Assembly (NCBI RefSeq): GCF_027922005.1
Contig: NZ_BSEV01000026.1
Location: 1 to 64,000, forward strand
DNA length: 64,000 nucleotides
DNA from: Streptosporangium carneum
Lineage (GTDB): Bacteria; Actinomycetota; Actinomycetes; Streptosporangiales; Streptosporangiaceae
Direction: 5' to 3'
Part shown: one piece after another, positions 25,822 through 34,567 of the stretch
How positions within the stretch are numbered: position 1 is the stretch's first letter
Layout of the letters: the number at the start of each line of letters is the position of its first letter
Program-made: the position numbers and the translations under genes
Notes under the pieces: model-generated
Databases searched by the model: none
What the model saw: the letters and a program-made list of their open reading frames with translations, nothing else
What the model was told of the DNA's origin: nothing

Positions 25822-27245
25822 ACACGCCGATGGAGACCGCCCGCAGGGTCGCGGACGCCGTGCTGTACGAGGGCTACCTGCTCTACCCCTACCGGGCGTC
25901 GGCCGCGAAGAACCGGACGCGCTGGCAGTTCGGGGTGCTCGTGCCGCCCGGTTACACGGCGACGGCGGAACCGTCGGCCTGCCAGACCGAATGCCTCCTC
26001 GAAGCCGCGGACGACGCGACGCTCCACGTCCGGCTGCGCTTCCTGCAGATCCTGAGCAGGTCCGTCGAGCGCGTCCACGGTGGCGGGTATCGGCGGACCC
26101 CGGCCCTCGAGGTCGGCGGCCACACCCATCTGACCTACGACGAGGCCGTCGAGAGAGAGCGCGACGCGCTGCTCTCGCTGGCCGGCCTGCTGGAGGCGGA
26201 GCAGGTCGTCGACGTGGGCTTCCCCGCGACGCGCGTCACGGAGCCGCTGGCAGACCCCTCGGGGGAACCGGCCGGCCGCGTCGTCCGCGAGCACAGGCGG
26301 CTCGAGGCGGTGATGCGCCTTCGGGCCGAGCGGCTCGCCGGGCCGTACGGCCTGGTCAGGCTGCGCGTGCGGGTCGAGAACACCAGCGGGTGGCGGCCGG
26401 GGCCTGACGCGTCCCGCGACGACGCGCTGCGCCGGTCGCCGATCGCCGCGCACACGCTGCTCGCGGTCACCGAAGGGGCGTTCCTGTCGCTGCTGGATCC
26501 TCCCGAGTGGGCGCGGGAGGCGGCCGAGTCGTGCGGGAACCTGCACACCTGGCCGGTCCTCGTCGGAGAGGAGGGCCGGCGCGACGCGATGCTGTCCGCG
26601 CCGATCATCCTCTACGACCATCCCTCGATCGCGCCGGAGAGCCCAGGTGACTTCTTCGACGCCACCGAGATCGACGAACTGCTCAGCCTCAGAACGCTCA
26701 CCCTGACCGAGGAGGAGAGGCGGGAGGCCGCGGCGACCGACCCACGTGCCGCCGAGATCATGGAACGGACCGCCGGCATGCCGCCCGAACTGCTGGAGCG
26801 GCTGCACGGCGCGGTCCGCTACCTGCGCCGCGAGGAGGGAGCGCGCCCTCCGGACCCCGAGCGGAGCCATGACACACCATGGTGGGATCCCGGCGCGGAC
26901 ACCTCGGTGTCCCCGGAGACAGACGGCGTGGTCGTCGCGGGGGTGACCGTCGCCAGGGGCAGCAGGGTCCGGCTGCTGCCCGGCGGAGCCGCCCTCCCGG
27001 GGACACCGAGCAGGACCGCCTCACACGGACGCCGCGCCGACGCCCACGACATGTTCCTGGCGGGACGGACCGCCACGGTCGAGGCCGTGCTTCTCGACGT
27101 GGACGGCGTCCACCACCTGGCCGTCACGCTGGCCGACGACCCCAGCGCGGACCTCCAACGTGCGCAGGGCCGCTTCCTCTACTTCTCGCCCGACGAGGTC
27201 GAGCCGCTCGGCGACGCCCCGGCGGACCGGGGGAGCGGGGGGTGA
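25818..27245 (+). CDS. Conserved hydrogenase-locus protein of unknown function
   Basis: I do not recognise a domain in this 475-residue protein. Its first part (METARRVADAVLYEGYLLYP...NRTRWQFGVLVPPGY) is conserved-looking. The rest has LRVRVENTSGW, GNLHTWPVLVG and a helical section (DFFDATEIDELLSLRTLTLTEEE) resembling hydrogenase-associated accessory proteins. No Cys cluster, signal or membrane helix is seen. The GTG start overlaps the DUF6084 stop by 4 bp. It ends 15 bp before the maturation protease. Its place inside the operon argues for a direct role in assembly or electron transfer. Confidence 0.8.
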   Translation: MNTPMETARRVADAVLYEGYLLYPYRASAAKNRTRWQFGVLVPPGYTATAEPSACQTECLLEAADDATLHVRLRFLQILSRSVERVHGGGYRRTPALEVGGHTHLTYDEAVERERDALLSLAGLLEAEQVVDVGFPATRVTEPLADPSGEPAGRVVREHRRLEAVMRLRAERLAGPYGLVRLRVRVENTSGWRPGPDASRDDALRRSPIAAHTLLAVTEGAFLSLLDPPEWAREAAESCGNLHTWPVLVGEEGRRDAMLSAPIILYDHPSIAPESPGDFFDATEIDELLSLRTLTLTEEERREAAATDPRAAEIMERTAGMPPELLERLHGAVRYLRREEGARPPDPERSHDTPWWDPGADTSVSPETDGVVVAGVTVARGSRVRLLPGGAALPGTPSRTASHGRRADAHDMFLAGRTATVEAVLLDVDGVHHLAVTLADDPSADLQRAQGRFLYFSPDEVEPLGDAPADRGSGG

Positions 27246-27263
27246 GCACATGGTGAGCACATG
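27242..27263 (+). repeat. Tandem 11-bp repeat at the protease start
   Basis: GTGAGCACATG occurs twice in tandem (27242-27252, 27253-27263) and is followed by a third GTGAGC. The repeat straddles the stop of the 475-residue gene and creates several possible GTG/ATG starts for the protease gene. Confidence 0.7.
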
Positions 27264-27842
27264 GTGAGCGCGGCGAACGGGGGCGGACGGCCCGCCGGGG
27301 GAGACGGCGGGCGGCGGACAGGACCGCGCGTCCTGGTCGCGGGCATCGGCAACATCTTCTTCGGCGACGACGGGTTCGGCGTGGAGGTCGCCCGCCTGCT
27401 GGACGCCGCGAGCCTGCCCGAGGAGGCGGTCGTGGCCGACTTCGGGATCCGCGGCATCCACCTGGCCTACGAGCTGCTGGCGGGCTACGACAGCCTGATC
27501 CTCGTCGACGCCGTCCCCAGGGGCGACAGGCCGGGGACGCTCTCCGTCATCGAACCCCGGATCGGGCAGGGGCTCCCGCCGGGCGACCCCCTCATGCGGG
27601 GCCCGCTCGGCGACGCCCACGGCATGACGCCGGACGCGCTCTTCGCCCTGCTCGGCGCGATGGGCGTCAGGACGGGCCGGATCCTGCTCGTCGGCTGCGA
27701 GCCCGAGGACGCCTCGCCGGGCATGGAGCTCAGCGAGCCGGTGGCGCGCGCCGTGCCGCAGGCCGTCGACCTCGTCCGTGAACTGGTGGCAGAACAGGTC
27801 GCGGCGTCCCGCGCCGCGTCCGCGAAAAGGGGGCAACCGTGA
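27261..27842 (+). CDS. [NiFe]-hydrogenase maturation protease (HyaD/HycI family)
   Basis: This is a 193-residue nickel-dependent endopeptidase that trims the C-terminal tail of the large subunit after metal insertion. The motif GIGNIFFGDDGFG (about residues 29-41) and the DAVPRGDRPG block are typical. Nickel-sensing Asp/Glu and His residues (D37/D38, DAHGMTPD) are kept. The first 22 residues are Gly/Arg-rich and not part of the fold. The start is uncertain because of the tandem repeat. I use the ATG at 27261, with a GTG at 27264 as alternative. Its stop overlaps the 34-residue gene by 4 bp. Confidence 0.93.
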   Translation: MVSAANGGGRPAGGDGGRRTGPRVLVAGIGNIFFGDDGFGVEVARLLDAASLPEEAVVADFGIRGIHLAYELLAGYDSLILVDAVPRGDRPGTLSVIEPRIGQGLPPGDPLMRGPLGDAHGMTPDALFALLGAMGVRTGRILLVGCEPEDASPGMELSEPVARAVPQAVDLVRELVAEQVAASRAASAKRGQP

Positions 27843-27943
27843 TACGAGGCGTACTGATAGCGGCGATCGCCGCGGGAATCGCGGTCGTGATCGCGCAGTC
27901 CATGCCGGACATCATCCGCTACAAGCGGATGAGAGACATGTGA
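27839..27943 (+). CDS. DUF6893-like 34-residue membrane microprotein
   Basis: This very short gene encodes 34 residues: a hydrophobic helix (VLIAAIAAGIAVVIAQ, about 5-20) and a polar end (PDIIRYKRMRDM). The GTG start overlaps the protease stop by 4 bp (GTGA), as for the genes around it, which supports translation. Small proteins of this kind (DUF6893) recur in actinobacterial hydrogenase loci. It may anchor or link the cytoplasmic hydrogenase to the membrane, but that is inference. Its size makes it easy to miss in annotation. Confidence 0.7.
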   Translation: MIRGVLIAAIAAGIAVVIAQSMPDIIRYKRMRDM

Positions 27944-27971
27944 CCGGCTGACGGAAGGCGGTGGATGAGCC

Positions 27972-28364
27972 GTGCACGAGTTCGGAATCGCGGAGGCGGT
28001 GCTCGACGCGGTCGAGCGCCGGGCCGAGGGACGGCGGGTCGAGCGCGTGCGGGTGCGCGCGGGAGCGTTGCTGCGGATCACGGGCCCCGCCCTCGAGCAG
28101 GCCTTCTCCCTGGTCTCGCCGGGGACGGTCGCCGAGGGGGCCGCGGTCGACCTGACCGTCGTGCCCGTGCGGCTCACCTGCTCCTCGTGCGGAGGGGACG
28201 AGGAGACCACGGACGCATTGGCCGTGTGCGGCGGCTGCGGGAGCACCGACGTCGACCTCAGAGGCGGGGACGAACTGGTCCTCGAGTCCATCCAGATGGA
28301 GGGGGCAACCCATGTGCCTGGGAATTCCCGGCGAGATCGTGGAGATCCTGCCGGACCGCACTGA
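27972..28364 (+). CDS. hypA: HypA nickel-insertion metallochaperone
   Basis: This 130-residue protein begins MHEFGIAEAVLDAV, with the nickel-binding His2 and Glu3. It carries the zinc motif as CSSCGGDEETTDALAVCGGCG (positions about 76-96, two CxxC pairs). HypA delivers Ni to the large subunit, normally with HypB. The family usually ends near LESIQ. Here the frame continues another 20 residues (MEGATHVPGN...), overlapping hypC by 53 bp. It starts with GTG and follows GGCGGTGGATGAGCC. No hypB is found next to it. Confidence 0.94.
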   Translation: MHEFGIAEAVLDAVERRAEGRRVERVRVRAGALLRITGPALEQAFSLVSPGTVAEGAAVDLTVVPVRLTCSSCGGDEETTDALAVCGGCGSTDVDLRGGDELVLESIQMEGATHVPGNSRRDRGDPAGPH

Positions 28365-28590
28365 CCTCGCGAAGGTCGACGTGAGCGGGGTACGGCGGGC
28401 GATCAACGTCGGCCTGCTCGAGAACGAACGGCTCCAGCCCGGCGACTGGATCCTCATCCACGTCGGCTTCGCCCTGTCGAAGATCGACGAGGACGAGGCC
28501 AGAGCCGCGCTCGACTTCCTTGAGGGAATCGGCCAGGCCTACGACGACGAGCTGGCCGCGCTCAGGGACTCCTCGATCGACAGGGGGTGA
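28312..28590 (+). CDS. hypC: HypC hydrogenase assembly chaperone
   Basis: This is a 92-residue protein with the canonical MCLGIPGEIVEI start, whose Cys2 carries the iron unit to HypD and the large subunit. It continues VDVSGVRRAINVGLL and GDWILIHVGFALSKIDEDEA, all standard. The ribosome binding site GGAGGGGG lies inside the hypA reading frame. The last codons (YDDELAAL...DRG) are ordinary. It stands six bases before hypD. This locus has two HypC-type genes, this canonical one and the variant at 19555. Confidence 0.96.
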   Translation: MCLGIPGEIVEILPDRTDLAKVDVSGVRRAINVGLLENERLQPGDWILIHVGFALSKIDEDEARAALDFLEGIGQAYDDELAALRDSSIDRG

Positions 28591-28596
28591 GGTTCG

Positions 28597-29721
28597 ATGC
28601 GTTTCGTCGACGAGTACCGCGACGCGGAGAAGGCACGGGCCCTCTCAGCGAAGATCACGAGCCTGTGCGAGCCGGGGCGCGCGTACAAGTTCATGGAGGT
28701 CTGCGGAGGCCACACACATACGATCTACAAACACGGGCTCGAGGACTACCTGCCCGAGGCCGTCACCCTCGTGCACGGCCCCGGCTGCCCGGTCTGCGTG
28801 ATACCGATGGGGCGGGTCGACGACGCCATCCACATCGCCGAGCAGCCCGACGTCGTCATGACCTCCTTCGGGGACATGATGCGGGTTCCCGGAGGGCGAG
28901 GCTCGTTCTTCGACTCCATGGCCCAGGGCGCCGAGATCCGCATGGTCTACTCGCCCCTGGACGCCCTCAAGGTCGCCCGGCAGAACCCGGACAAACATGT
29001 GGTCTTCATGGCGATCGGCTTCGAGACGACGGCCCCGTCGACCGCGATGACGGTCCTGCGCGCGGAGGCCGAGCGCATCGGCAACTTCTCGGTCTTCTGC
29101 AACCACGTGACGATCATCCCCGCGATCAAGGCCATCCTGGACTCTCCCGACCTGCGCCTCGACGGGTTCATCGGCCCGGGGCACGTGTCGACGATCATCG
29201 GGTGCAGGCCGTACGAGTTCATCGCCCGCGACTACGGCAAGCCGCTCGTCGTGGCGGGGTTCGAGCCACTGGACATCCTGCAGTCGATCTACATGCTTCT
29301 CGTGCAGCTCGCCGAGGGGCGCTCGGAGGTCGAGAACCAGTACGCGCGCGTCGTGCCGTGGGCGGGCAACCTCAAGGCGCTCACCGTCATCAACGAGGTG
29401 ATGGAGCTGCGCCCCTACTTCGAGTGGCGGGGCCTCGGCTTCATCTCCCACTCCGCGCTGAGCGTGCGGGAGAAGTACGCCGCCTACGACGCCGAACGGA
29501 TCTTCGAGATTCCCGGCGGCCGGGTGGCGGACCCGAAGGCGTGCCAGTGCGGCGAGGTGCTCAAGGGCGTGCTCAAGCCGTGGGAGTGCAAGGTGTTCGG
29601 CACCGCCTGCACCCCGGAGACCCCCATCGGCACCTGCATGGTCTCCTCTGAGGGCGCCTGCGCGGCCTACTACAACTTCGGCCGCTTCTCCAGGGAACGG
29701 GTGAGGGAGGCGACACGGTGA
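28597..29721 (+). CDS. hypD: HypD Fe-S assembly scaffold
   Basis: This is a 374-residue protein on which the Fe(CN)2CO group is built. Conserved blocks are all present: FMEVCGGHTHTIYKHG, VHGPGCPVCVIP, GFETTAPSTAMTV, CNHVTIIPA, GPGHVSTIIG and the C-terminal cysteine region ACQCGEVLKG...FGTACTPETPIGTC that binds a [4Fe-4S] cluster. The length is normal. The ATG follows GGTGAGGTTCG. The stop overlaps the hypE GTG by 4 bp. Confidence 0.97.
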   Translation: MRFVDEYRDAEKARALSAKITSLCEPGRAYKFMEVCGGHTHTIYKHGLEDYLPEAVTLVHGPGCPVCVIPMGRVDDAIHIAEQPDVVMTSFGDMMRVPGGRGSFFDSMAQGAEIRMVYSPLDALKVARQNPDKHVVFMAIGFETTAPSTAMTVLRAEAERIGNFSVFCNHVTIIPAIKAILDSPDLRLDGFIGPGHVSTIIGCRPYEFIARDYGKPLVVAGFEPLDILQSIYMLLVQLAEGRSEVENQYARVVPWAGNLKALTVINEVMELRPYFEWRGLGFISHSALSVREKYAAYDAERIFEIPGGRVADPKACQCGEVLKGVLKPWECKVFGTACTPETPIGTCMVSSEGACAAYYNFGRFSRERVREATR

Positions 29722-30947
29722 CCGACGTCGAGGGGACCGCCGGATGGGCGGAGGCCGCGGTCCGCGAGCACGCCGCGGAGGCGCAGAAGCCCAGCCGCGA
29801 GGAGCAGGTCCTCGAGCGGATCGACAGGGCCCGCCGACGCAAGGCCAGGGTGAAGGAGGAGCACATCACCATGGCCCACGGCTCCGGGGGCAAGGCGACG
29901 CAGTCCCTGATCGAGGCGATCTTCCTTGAGGCCTTCCGCAACCCGCTGCTGGAACCCCTGGAGGACGGAGCCGTGCTCGGCGTCGGCTCCCGCAGGCTCG
30001 CCTTCACCACCGACTCCTACGTGGTCTCCCCGCTGTTCTTCCCCGGAGGGGACATCGGGGACCTCGCGGTCAACGGGACCGTCAACGACCTGTCGGTGTG
30101 CGGGTCGCGTCCGCTGTACCTCTCGGCGGGCTTCATCCTCGAGGAGGGCTTCCCGGTCGACGACCTCAGGCGCGTCACCGCGTCGATGGCCAGGGCGGCG
30201 GCCGAGGCGGGAGTGCGGATCGTCACGGGCGACACCAAGGTGGTGCAGCGGGGCAAGGCCGACGGCTGCTACGTCAACACCGCGGGCGTCGGGCTGATCG
30301 AGCGGCCCGTCAGCCTCAGCGCGGCGGGCGCGCGGCCGGGGGACGCCGTCATCGTGTCAGGGCCGATCGGCGAGCACGGTGTCACGATCATGCTCGCCAG
30401 GGGCGAGCTGGACATCGAGGCCGACCTGGTCTCGGACACCGCGCCGCTGAACGGGCTGGTCTCCGCCCTTCTCGACGCCTGCGCCGACGTCCCCGCGGAC
30501 GCCCGCCCCGACGCCCGCTCGGCCGTCGACTCCGACGCCCCCTGGGACGTCCCGCCCGACGCCCGCCAGGGCGCGGTGCGCTGCCTGCGCGACGCCACCC
30601 GGGGCGGGGTCGCGACGATCCTGAACGAGATCGCGCACGCCTCGGGCGTCGCCGTCGTCGTCGAGGAGGACGCGATCCCGGTACGGCCGGGCGTGCGGGG
30701 CGCGTGCGAGCTGCTCGGCATCGACCCGCTCTACGTCGCCTGCGAGGGACGCCTGGTCGCCGTGGTGGACGGTTCCGCGGCGGACACGGCACTGGCCGCG
30801 CTGCGCGGGCACCCCCTCGGCGAGGGCGCCGCGCTCGTCGGCCACGTCAAGGACGACCCGCCGGGCCTGGTGCTGCTGAAAACCGGCTTCGGCGGCACCC
30901 GCATCGTCGACCTCCTGGTCGGCGACCCGCTGCCCCGCATCTGCTGA
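29718..30947 (+). CDS. hypE: HypE carbamoyl-dehydratase with N-terminal extension
   Basis: This is a 409-residue protein that converts the HypF-derived carbamoyl on its C-terminal Cys to a cyanide ligand. The core starts at MAHGSGGKATQ (about 52). It includes TDSYVVSPLFFPGGDIGDLA, DTKVVQRGKADG and DATRGGVATILNEIA, and ends in the essential PRIC. Two oddities are visible. About 51 extra charged residues precede the core, and an Ala/Asp/Pro-rich insertion (DVPADARPDARSAVDSDAP, about 256-284) sits between core elements. The GTG overlaps the hypD stop by 4 bp. Confidence 0.96.
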   Translation: MTDVEGTAGWAEAAVREHAAEAQKPSREEQVLERIDRARRRKARVKEEHITMAHGSGGKATQSLIEAIFLEAFRNPLLEPLEDGAVLGVGSRRLAFTTDSYVVSPLFFPGGDIGDLAVNGTVNDLSVCGSRPLYLSAGFILEEGFPVDDLRRVTASMARAAAEAGVRIVTGDTKVVQRGKADGCYVNTAGVGLIERPVSLSAAGARPGDAVIVSGPIGEHGVTIMLARGELDIEADLVSDTAPLNGLVSALLDACADVPADARPDARSAVDSDAPWDVPPDARQGAVRCLRDATRGGVATILNEIAHASGVAVVVEEDAIPVRPGVRGACELLGIDPLYVACEGRLVAVVDGSAADTALAALRGHPLGEGAALVGHVKDDPPGLVLLKTGFGGTRIVDLLVGDPLPRIC

Positions 30948-30977
30948 GCCCCGCTCCGGCGGCGGGACCGACGCGTG

Positions 30978-30995
30978 CCCGCCTCGAACGGCGGG
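30978..30995. terminator. Small stem-loop between hypE and hypF
   Basis: A 6-bp stem CCCGCC / GGCGGG with a six-base loop lies in the 74-bp gap between convergent hypE and hypF. It is short, so its terminator role is only plausible. Confidence 0.35.
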
Positions 30996-31021
30996 AGAAC
31001 GCGGGACGGGGGCACACGCCG

Positions 31022-33289
31022 TCAGCCGAGCCTGTCCCTGGCGCCCGCGACGGCGGCCTGGCCGAGGCTGATCCCGCCGTCGTTCGGCGGCACGCGCCTG
31101 TGCAGCAGCACGTGGAAGCCGAGATCCTCCAGCAGGGTCGTGGCCCGTTCGAGCAGCAGGACGTTCTGGAACACACCCCCCGACAGCGCCACCGTGGACA
31201 GGCCGCTCGTCTCCCTGACCCGGCGGCAGCCCTCGGCGACGACGCGGGCGACCGCGTTGTGGAACCTGGCCGAGACCACCCCGGGCTCCGCGCCCGCCCG
31301 AAGGTCGTCGGCCACCGCCCTGACCAGGTCGGAGCCGGAGACGGCGAAGGGCGTCCCGTCCGTCACGCGGAAGCCGTACTCGCCCGTCTCCCCGGGGTCG
31401 GCGCGCTGCTCCCACTCGACCGCGGCCTGTCCCTCGTAGTTGATCACGTCACGGCCGCCCGCGACCGTCGCGACCGCGTCGAACAGCCTGCCCATGCTGG
31501 AGGTGAGGGGGGCGTTCACGCCGCGGTGGCCCAGCGCGACGACGGCCTCCCAGCTCGCCGCGTTGCGCCGCACGACGTCCAGGTCCCCGGGCGGCGCGCC
31601 GTCGTAGGCCGCGTCGAGATAGGCGGCGGCCATCCGCCACGGCTGTCTGATCGCGGCCGTCCCGCCCGGCATCGGCACCGTGGCCAGATGACCCGCGCGC
31701 TCGAACCCGGTCAGATCGGCGACCAGGAACTCGCCGCCCCACAGCGTCGCGTCCTGGCCGTAGCCGAGCCCGTCGAACGCCACCCCGATCACCGGCCCCG
31801 CCACCCCGTTGTCGGCCAGACAGGAGGCGACGTGCGCGTGGTGGTGCTGCACCGCGACCAGGTCGACCCCCTCCTGGGCCAGCGCGTACTTGGTGGACAG
31901 GTACTCCGGATGCAGGTCGTGGGCGACCACCTCGGGGACGACGTCGAACAGCCGGGTGAAGTGGCCGACCCCCTCGGTGAAGGACCGGAACGTCTCGTAG
32001 TTCTCCAGGTCGCCGATGTGGTGGGACACGAAGGCGTGCCCGCCCCTGGCGACGCAGAAGGTGTGCTTCAGCTCGGCCCCGCAGGCGAGGACGGGCCTGG
32101 GGAGCTCCCAGGCGAGGGGCAGCGGATGAGGGACGTGGCCGCGGGAGCGCCGGACCGGCAGCACGTCGCCGCGGAAGACGCGGACGACCGAGTCGTCCGT
32201 GCGGGTGCGGATCGGCCGGTCGTGGACGAGAAAGGCGTCGGCGACGCCGCCCAGACGCGCCACGGCGTCGTCGTCGAGGTAGGCGATCGGCTCGTCGGAG
32301 ACGTTGCCGCTGGTGAGCACGGCGGGTTCGGCCAGCCGCCGCAGCAGCAGATGGTGCAGCGGGGTGTAGGGCAACATCAGGCCCAGCCACCGGCTCCCCG
32401 GCGCGACCGAGGGCGCGACGTCGGCGTCCCCGCGCCGCCGCAGCAGCACGATCGGGCGGGAAGGGGCCGTGAGCAGCCGCTCCTCCGCCCCGTCCACCTC
32501 GCACAGCCGCCGCGCCCCGGCCAGGTCGGACACCATGACCGCGAAGGGCTTGTCCTCCCTGTGCTTACGGGAGCGCAGTGCCGCGACCGCGGGCTCGCAG
32601 GAGGCGACCGCGGCCAGGTGATATCCGCCGAGCCCCTTGACCGCCAGCACCCTCCCGCCGCGTAACAGCTCCACGGCTCCCTGGAGGGGGTCGCCCGCGA
32701 CCCGCCCGCCCACCCGGTCGAGCAGCCGCAGCCGCGGTCCGCAGGCGGGACAGCACACCGGCTGGGCGTGGAAGCGCCTGTCTCCCGGATCGTGGTACTC
32801 CCGCGCGCAGTCCTCGCACATGGCGAAGGCCGCCATCGTGGTGTTCGGCCTGTCGTAGGGCACGTTCTCGACGATCGTGAACCGGGGGCCGCAGTTCGTG
32901 CAGTTGGTGAACGCGTAGCCGTACCGGCGGTCTGCGGGGTCGTCCATCTCGCGCAGGCAGTCGGCGCAGGTGGCCACGTCCGGTGAGACGAGCGCGCGCC
33001 TGCGGCCGCCCGCCGCGCTCCGCGCGATGGCGAAGCGGGTCTCACCCGTCGCGGGAACCGCGCGCGAGCTGATCCGCTCGATCACCGCCAGCGGCGGCGG
33101 GCTCCCGCCGAGCGCCGCCGTGAACTCCTCGACCAGCGCGGGAGCCCCCTCGACCTCGATGAACACGCCGCGCTCGTCGTTGCCGACCAGCCCGCCGAGA
33201 CCGAGCCGCACCGCCAGGCCGTACACGAAGGGGCGGAACCCCACCCCCTGCACGATGCCCTCGACCCTGATCGCGGAGCGTACACGCAT
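31022..33289 (-). CDS. hypF: HypF carbamoyltransferase
   Basis: This 755-residue enzyme uses carbamoyl phosphate and ATP to carbamoylate HypE. Domains in order are an acylphosphatase (VEGIVQGVGFRPFVYGLA, about 8-25), two Zn-finger pairs (CADCLREM, CTNCGPRF, CEDCAREY, CPACGPRL, about 105-185), YrdC (about 200-380) and the Kae1-like domain with VQHHHAHVASC and ALSGGVFQN. It is on the opposite strand to hypA-E and convergent with them, so it has its own promoter. No ribosome binding site precedes the ATG at 33289 or the GTG at 33295. GACAAT just upstream could give a leaderless mRNA. Confidence 0.96.
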   Translation of the reverse strand: MRVRSAIRVEGIVQGVGFRPFVYGLAVRLGLGGLVGNDERGVFIEVEGAPALVEEFTAALGGSPPPLAVIERISSRAVPATGETRFAIARSAAGGRRRALVSPDVATCADCLREMDDPADRRYGYAFTNCTNCGPRFTIVENVPYDRPNTTMAAFAMCEDCAREYHDPGDRRFHAQPVCCPACGPRLRLLDRVGGRVAGDPLQGAVELLRGGRVLAVKGLGGYHLAAVASCEPAVAALRSRKHREDKPFAVMVSDLAGARRLCEVDGAEERLLTAPSRPIVLLRRRGDADVAPSVAPGSRWLGLMLPYTPLHHLLLRRLAEPAVLTSGNVSDEPIAYLDDDAVARLGGVADAFLVHDRPIRTRTDDSVVRVFRGDVLPVRRSRGHVPHPLPLAWELPRPVLACGAELKHTFCVARGGHAFVSHHIGDLENYETFRSFTEGVGHFTRLFDVVPEVVAHDLHPEYLSTKYALAQEGVDLVAVQHHHAHVASCLADNGVAGPVIGVAFDGLGYGQDATLWGGEFLVADLTGFERAGHLATVPMPGGTAAIRQPWRMAAAYLDAAYDGAPPGDLDVVRRNAASWEAVVALGHRGVNAPLTSSMGRLFDAVATVAGGRDVINYEGQAAVEWEQRADPGETGEYGFRVTDGTPFAVSGSDLVRAVADDLRAGAEPGVVSARFHNAVARVVAEGCRRVRETSGLSTVALSGGVFQNVLLLERATTLLEDLGFHVLLHRRVPPNDGGISLGQAAVAGARDRLG

Positions 33290-33494
33290 GCTCACTCGAA
33301 CATTGTCCCACTGAGGGTGCGGACTGCCGCACCGAGGCACGGCGGAGCGGGGACGGCCCATGGACGCCGCACTGTCCGCCGCACTGTCCGCCGTGCCGCC
33401 TCCTCGCGTTCGGGCGTGCCCGAGAGGCCCGCCTCAGGGGTTCGCACGGCCGTTCCCCCGCGGTCGCGACGGCCGTGCGGACCCCTGGGAAAGC

Positions 33495-34565
33495 TCACCC
33501 GGCGTCTTCCCGCAGCCGTGTGAAGAGCCGCTCGGCGGCGGAGCGGTCCCATTCGAGCCGGTGGGGGTCGGCGGGGTGCGGGCGGACGGGGACCGTGACG
33601 AACTCGACGGCCTCCGGACGGGTCTCCTTCAGGCTGTCGAAGATCGACCGCATCGTCGGCAGGTCGAGCCCGGCGTCGGTCCTGATCGCCGCGGAGGCCT
33701 TGTCGAGGAAGGCGGACAGGCGGACGGGGTCGGTCAGCAGGCCCCCGGCTTTCTGCGCCAGTGCCCTCATGAACCGCTGCTGGCGCTTGATCCGCTCCAG
33801 GTCCGTCCCGTCGCCGAGGGAGTAGCGGGCCCTGACGTAGCCCAGCGCCTGCTCGCCGTTGAGAATCTGCCTTCCCTTGCGCAGCTTCAGCTTGGCCTTC
33901 GGGTCGTCCACCGCCTGGGGAACAGTGATCTCGATCCCGCCGAGGGCGTCCACCATCTCCCTGAAGCCGGAGAAGTCGATCTCCATGGCGTGGTCGACGC
34001 GGACCTTCGTCAGGATCTCGACCGTCTTCCACACACAGGACAGGCCGCCGGTGGCGAAGGCTGAGTTGATCATGTCGGTCCTGGCAGGGACGGCCGTGCC
34101 CGCCGGGCTCACGCAGGCGGGGATCCGCACCATCGAGTCCCGCGGGATGCTGACGACGCCGACGCGTCCGCGGTCCGCGGACAGGTGCAGCAGGACCATC
34201 GTGTCGCTGCGCGCGTCGAGCCCGTTTCCACGGAACGCCGGTCCCGGCCGGCCGTCCGTCCCGACCAGCAGCACGTTGAGCGCCTCGTTCGGCTTGGTCG
34301 GGCGAGCCCCCGTCGGGCTCGGCACCGGGGCCGCCACGCGGCCGAGGTTCTCCAGAAGCACGGTGGGGGCGACGAGGACGGCGGCGGTGATCGCGGCGGC
34401 CAGCCCGATCATCGCCCAGCCGCGTATCCAGCGGGGCCTGTTCAGGGGGCGGCTCGGGGCGCCGGGCAGGCCGTCCGGCAGTCGTCGTCGCTGGAGGGCG
34501 AGCGTGGCGGGCGGCTCGTGCTCCAGATCCTCGCCGAGACGGCGGAGCATCGTCAGGTCGTCCAT
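33495..34565 (-). CDS. LytR-CpsA-Psr (LCP) family protein with anti-sigma-like N-terminus
   Basis: This 356-residue protein starts with a cytoplasmic segment MDDLTMLRRLGEDLEHEPPA that resembles the N-terminus of CU044_5270-type proteins encoded beside ECF sigma factors. A membrane helix follows (about 47-70, WAMIGLAAAITAAVLVAP), then an extracellular LCP domain (about 90-350) with VSIPRDSMVRIP, INSAFATGGLSCVW and YVRARYSLGDGTDLERIKRQQRF. LCP enzymes attach polymers to peptidoglycan. The stop of the upstream sigma gene overlaps the GTG at 34571. The ATG at 34565 is better, with GGAGG seven bases before it. It may link envelope state to sigma release (inference). Confidence 0.9.
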   Translation of the reverse strand: MDDLTMLRRLGEDLEHEPPATLALQRRRLPDGLPGAPSRPLNRPRWIRGWAMIGLAAAITAAVLVAPTVLLENLGRVAAPVPSPTGARPTKPNEALNVLLVGTDGRPGPAFRGNGLDARSDTMVLLHLSADRGRVGVVSIPRDSMVRIPACVSPAGTAVPARTDMINSAFATGGLSCVWKTVEILTKVRVDHAMEIDFSGFREMVDALGGIEITVPQAVDDPKAKLKLRKGRQILNGEQALGYVRARYSLGDGTDLERIKRQQRFMRALAQKAGGLLTDPVRLSAFLDKASAAIRTDAGLDLPTMRSIFDSLKETRPEAVEFVTVPVRPHPADPHRLEWDRSAAERLFTRLREDAG

Positions 34566-34567
34566 GG

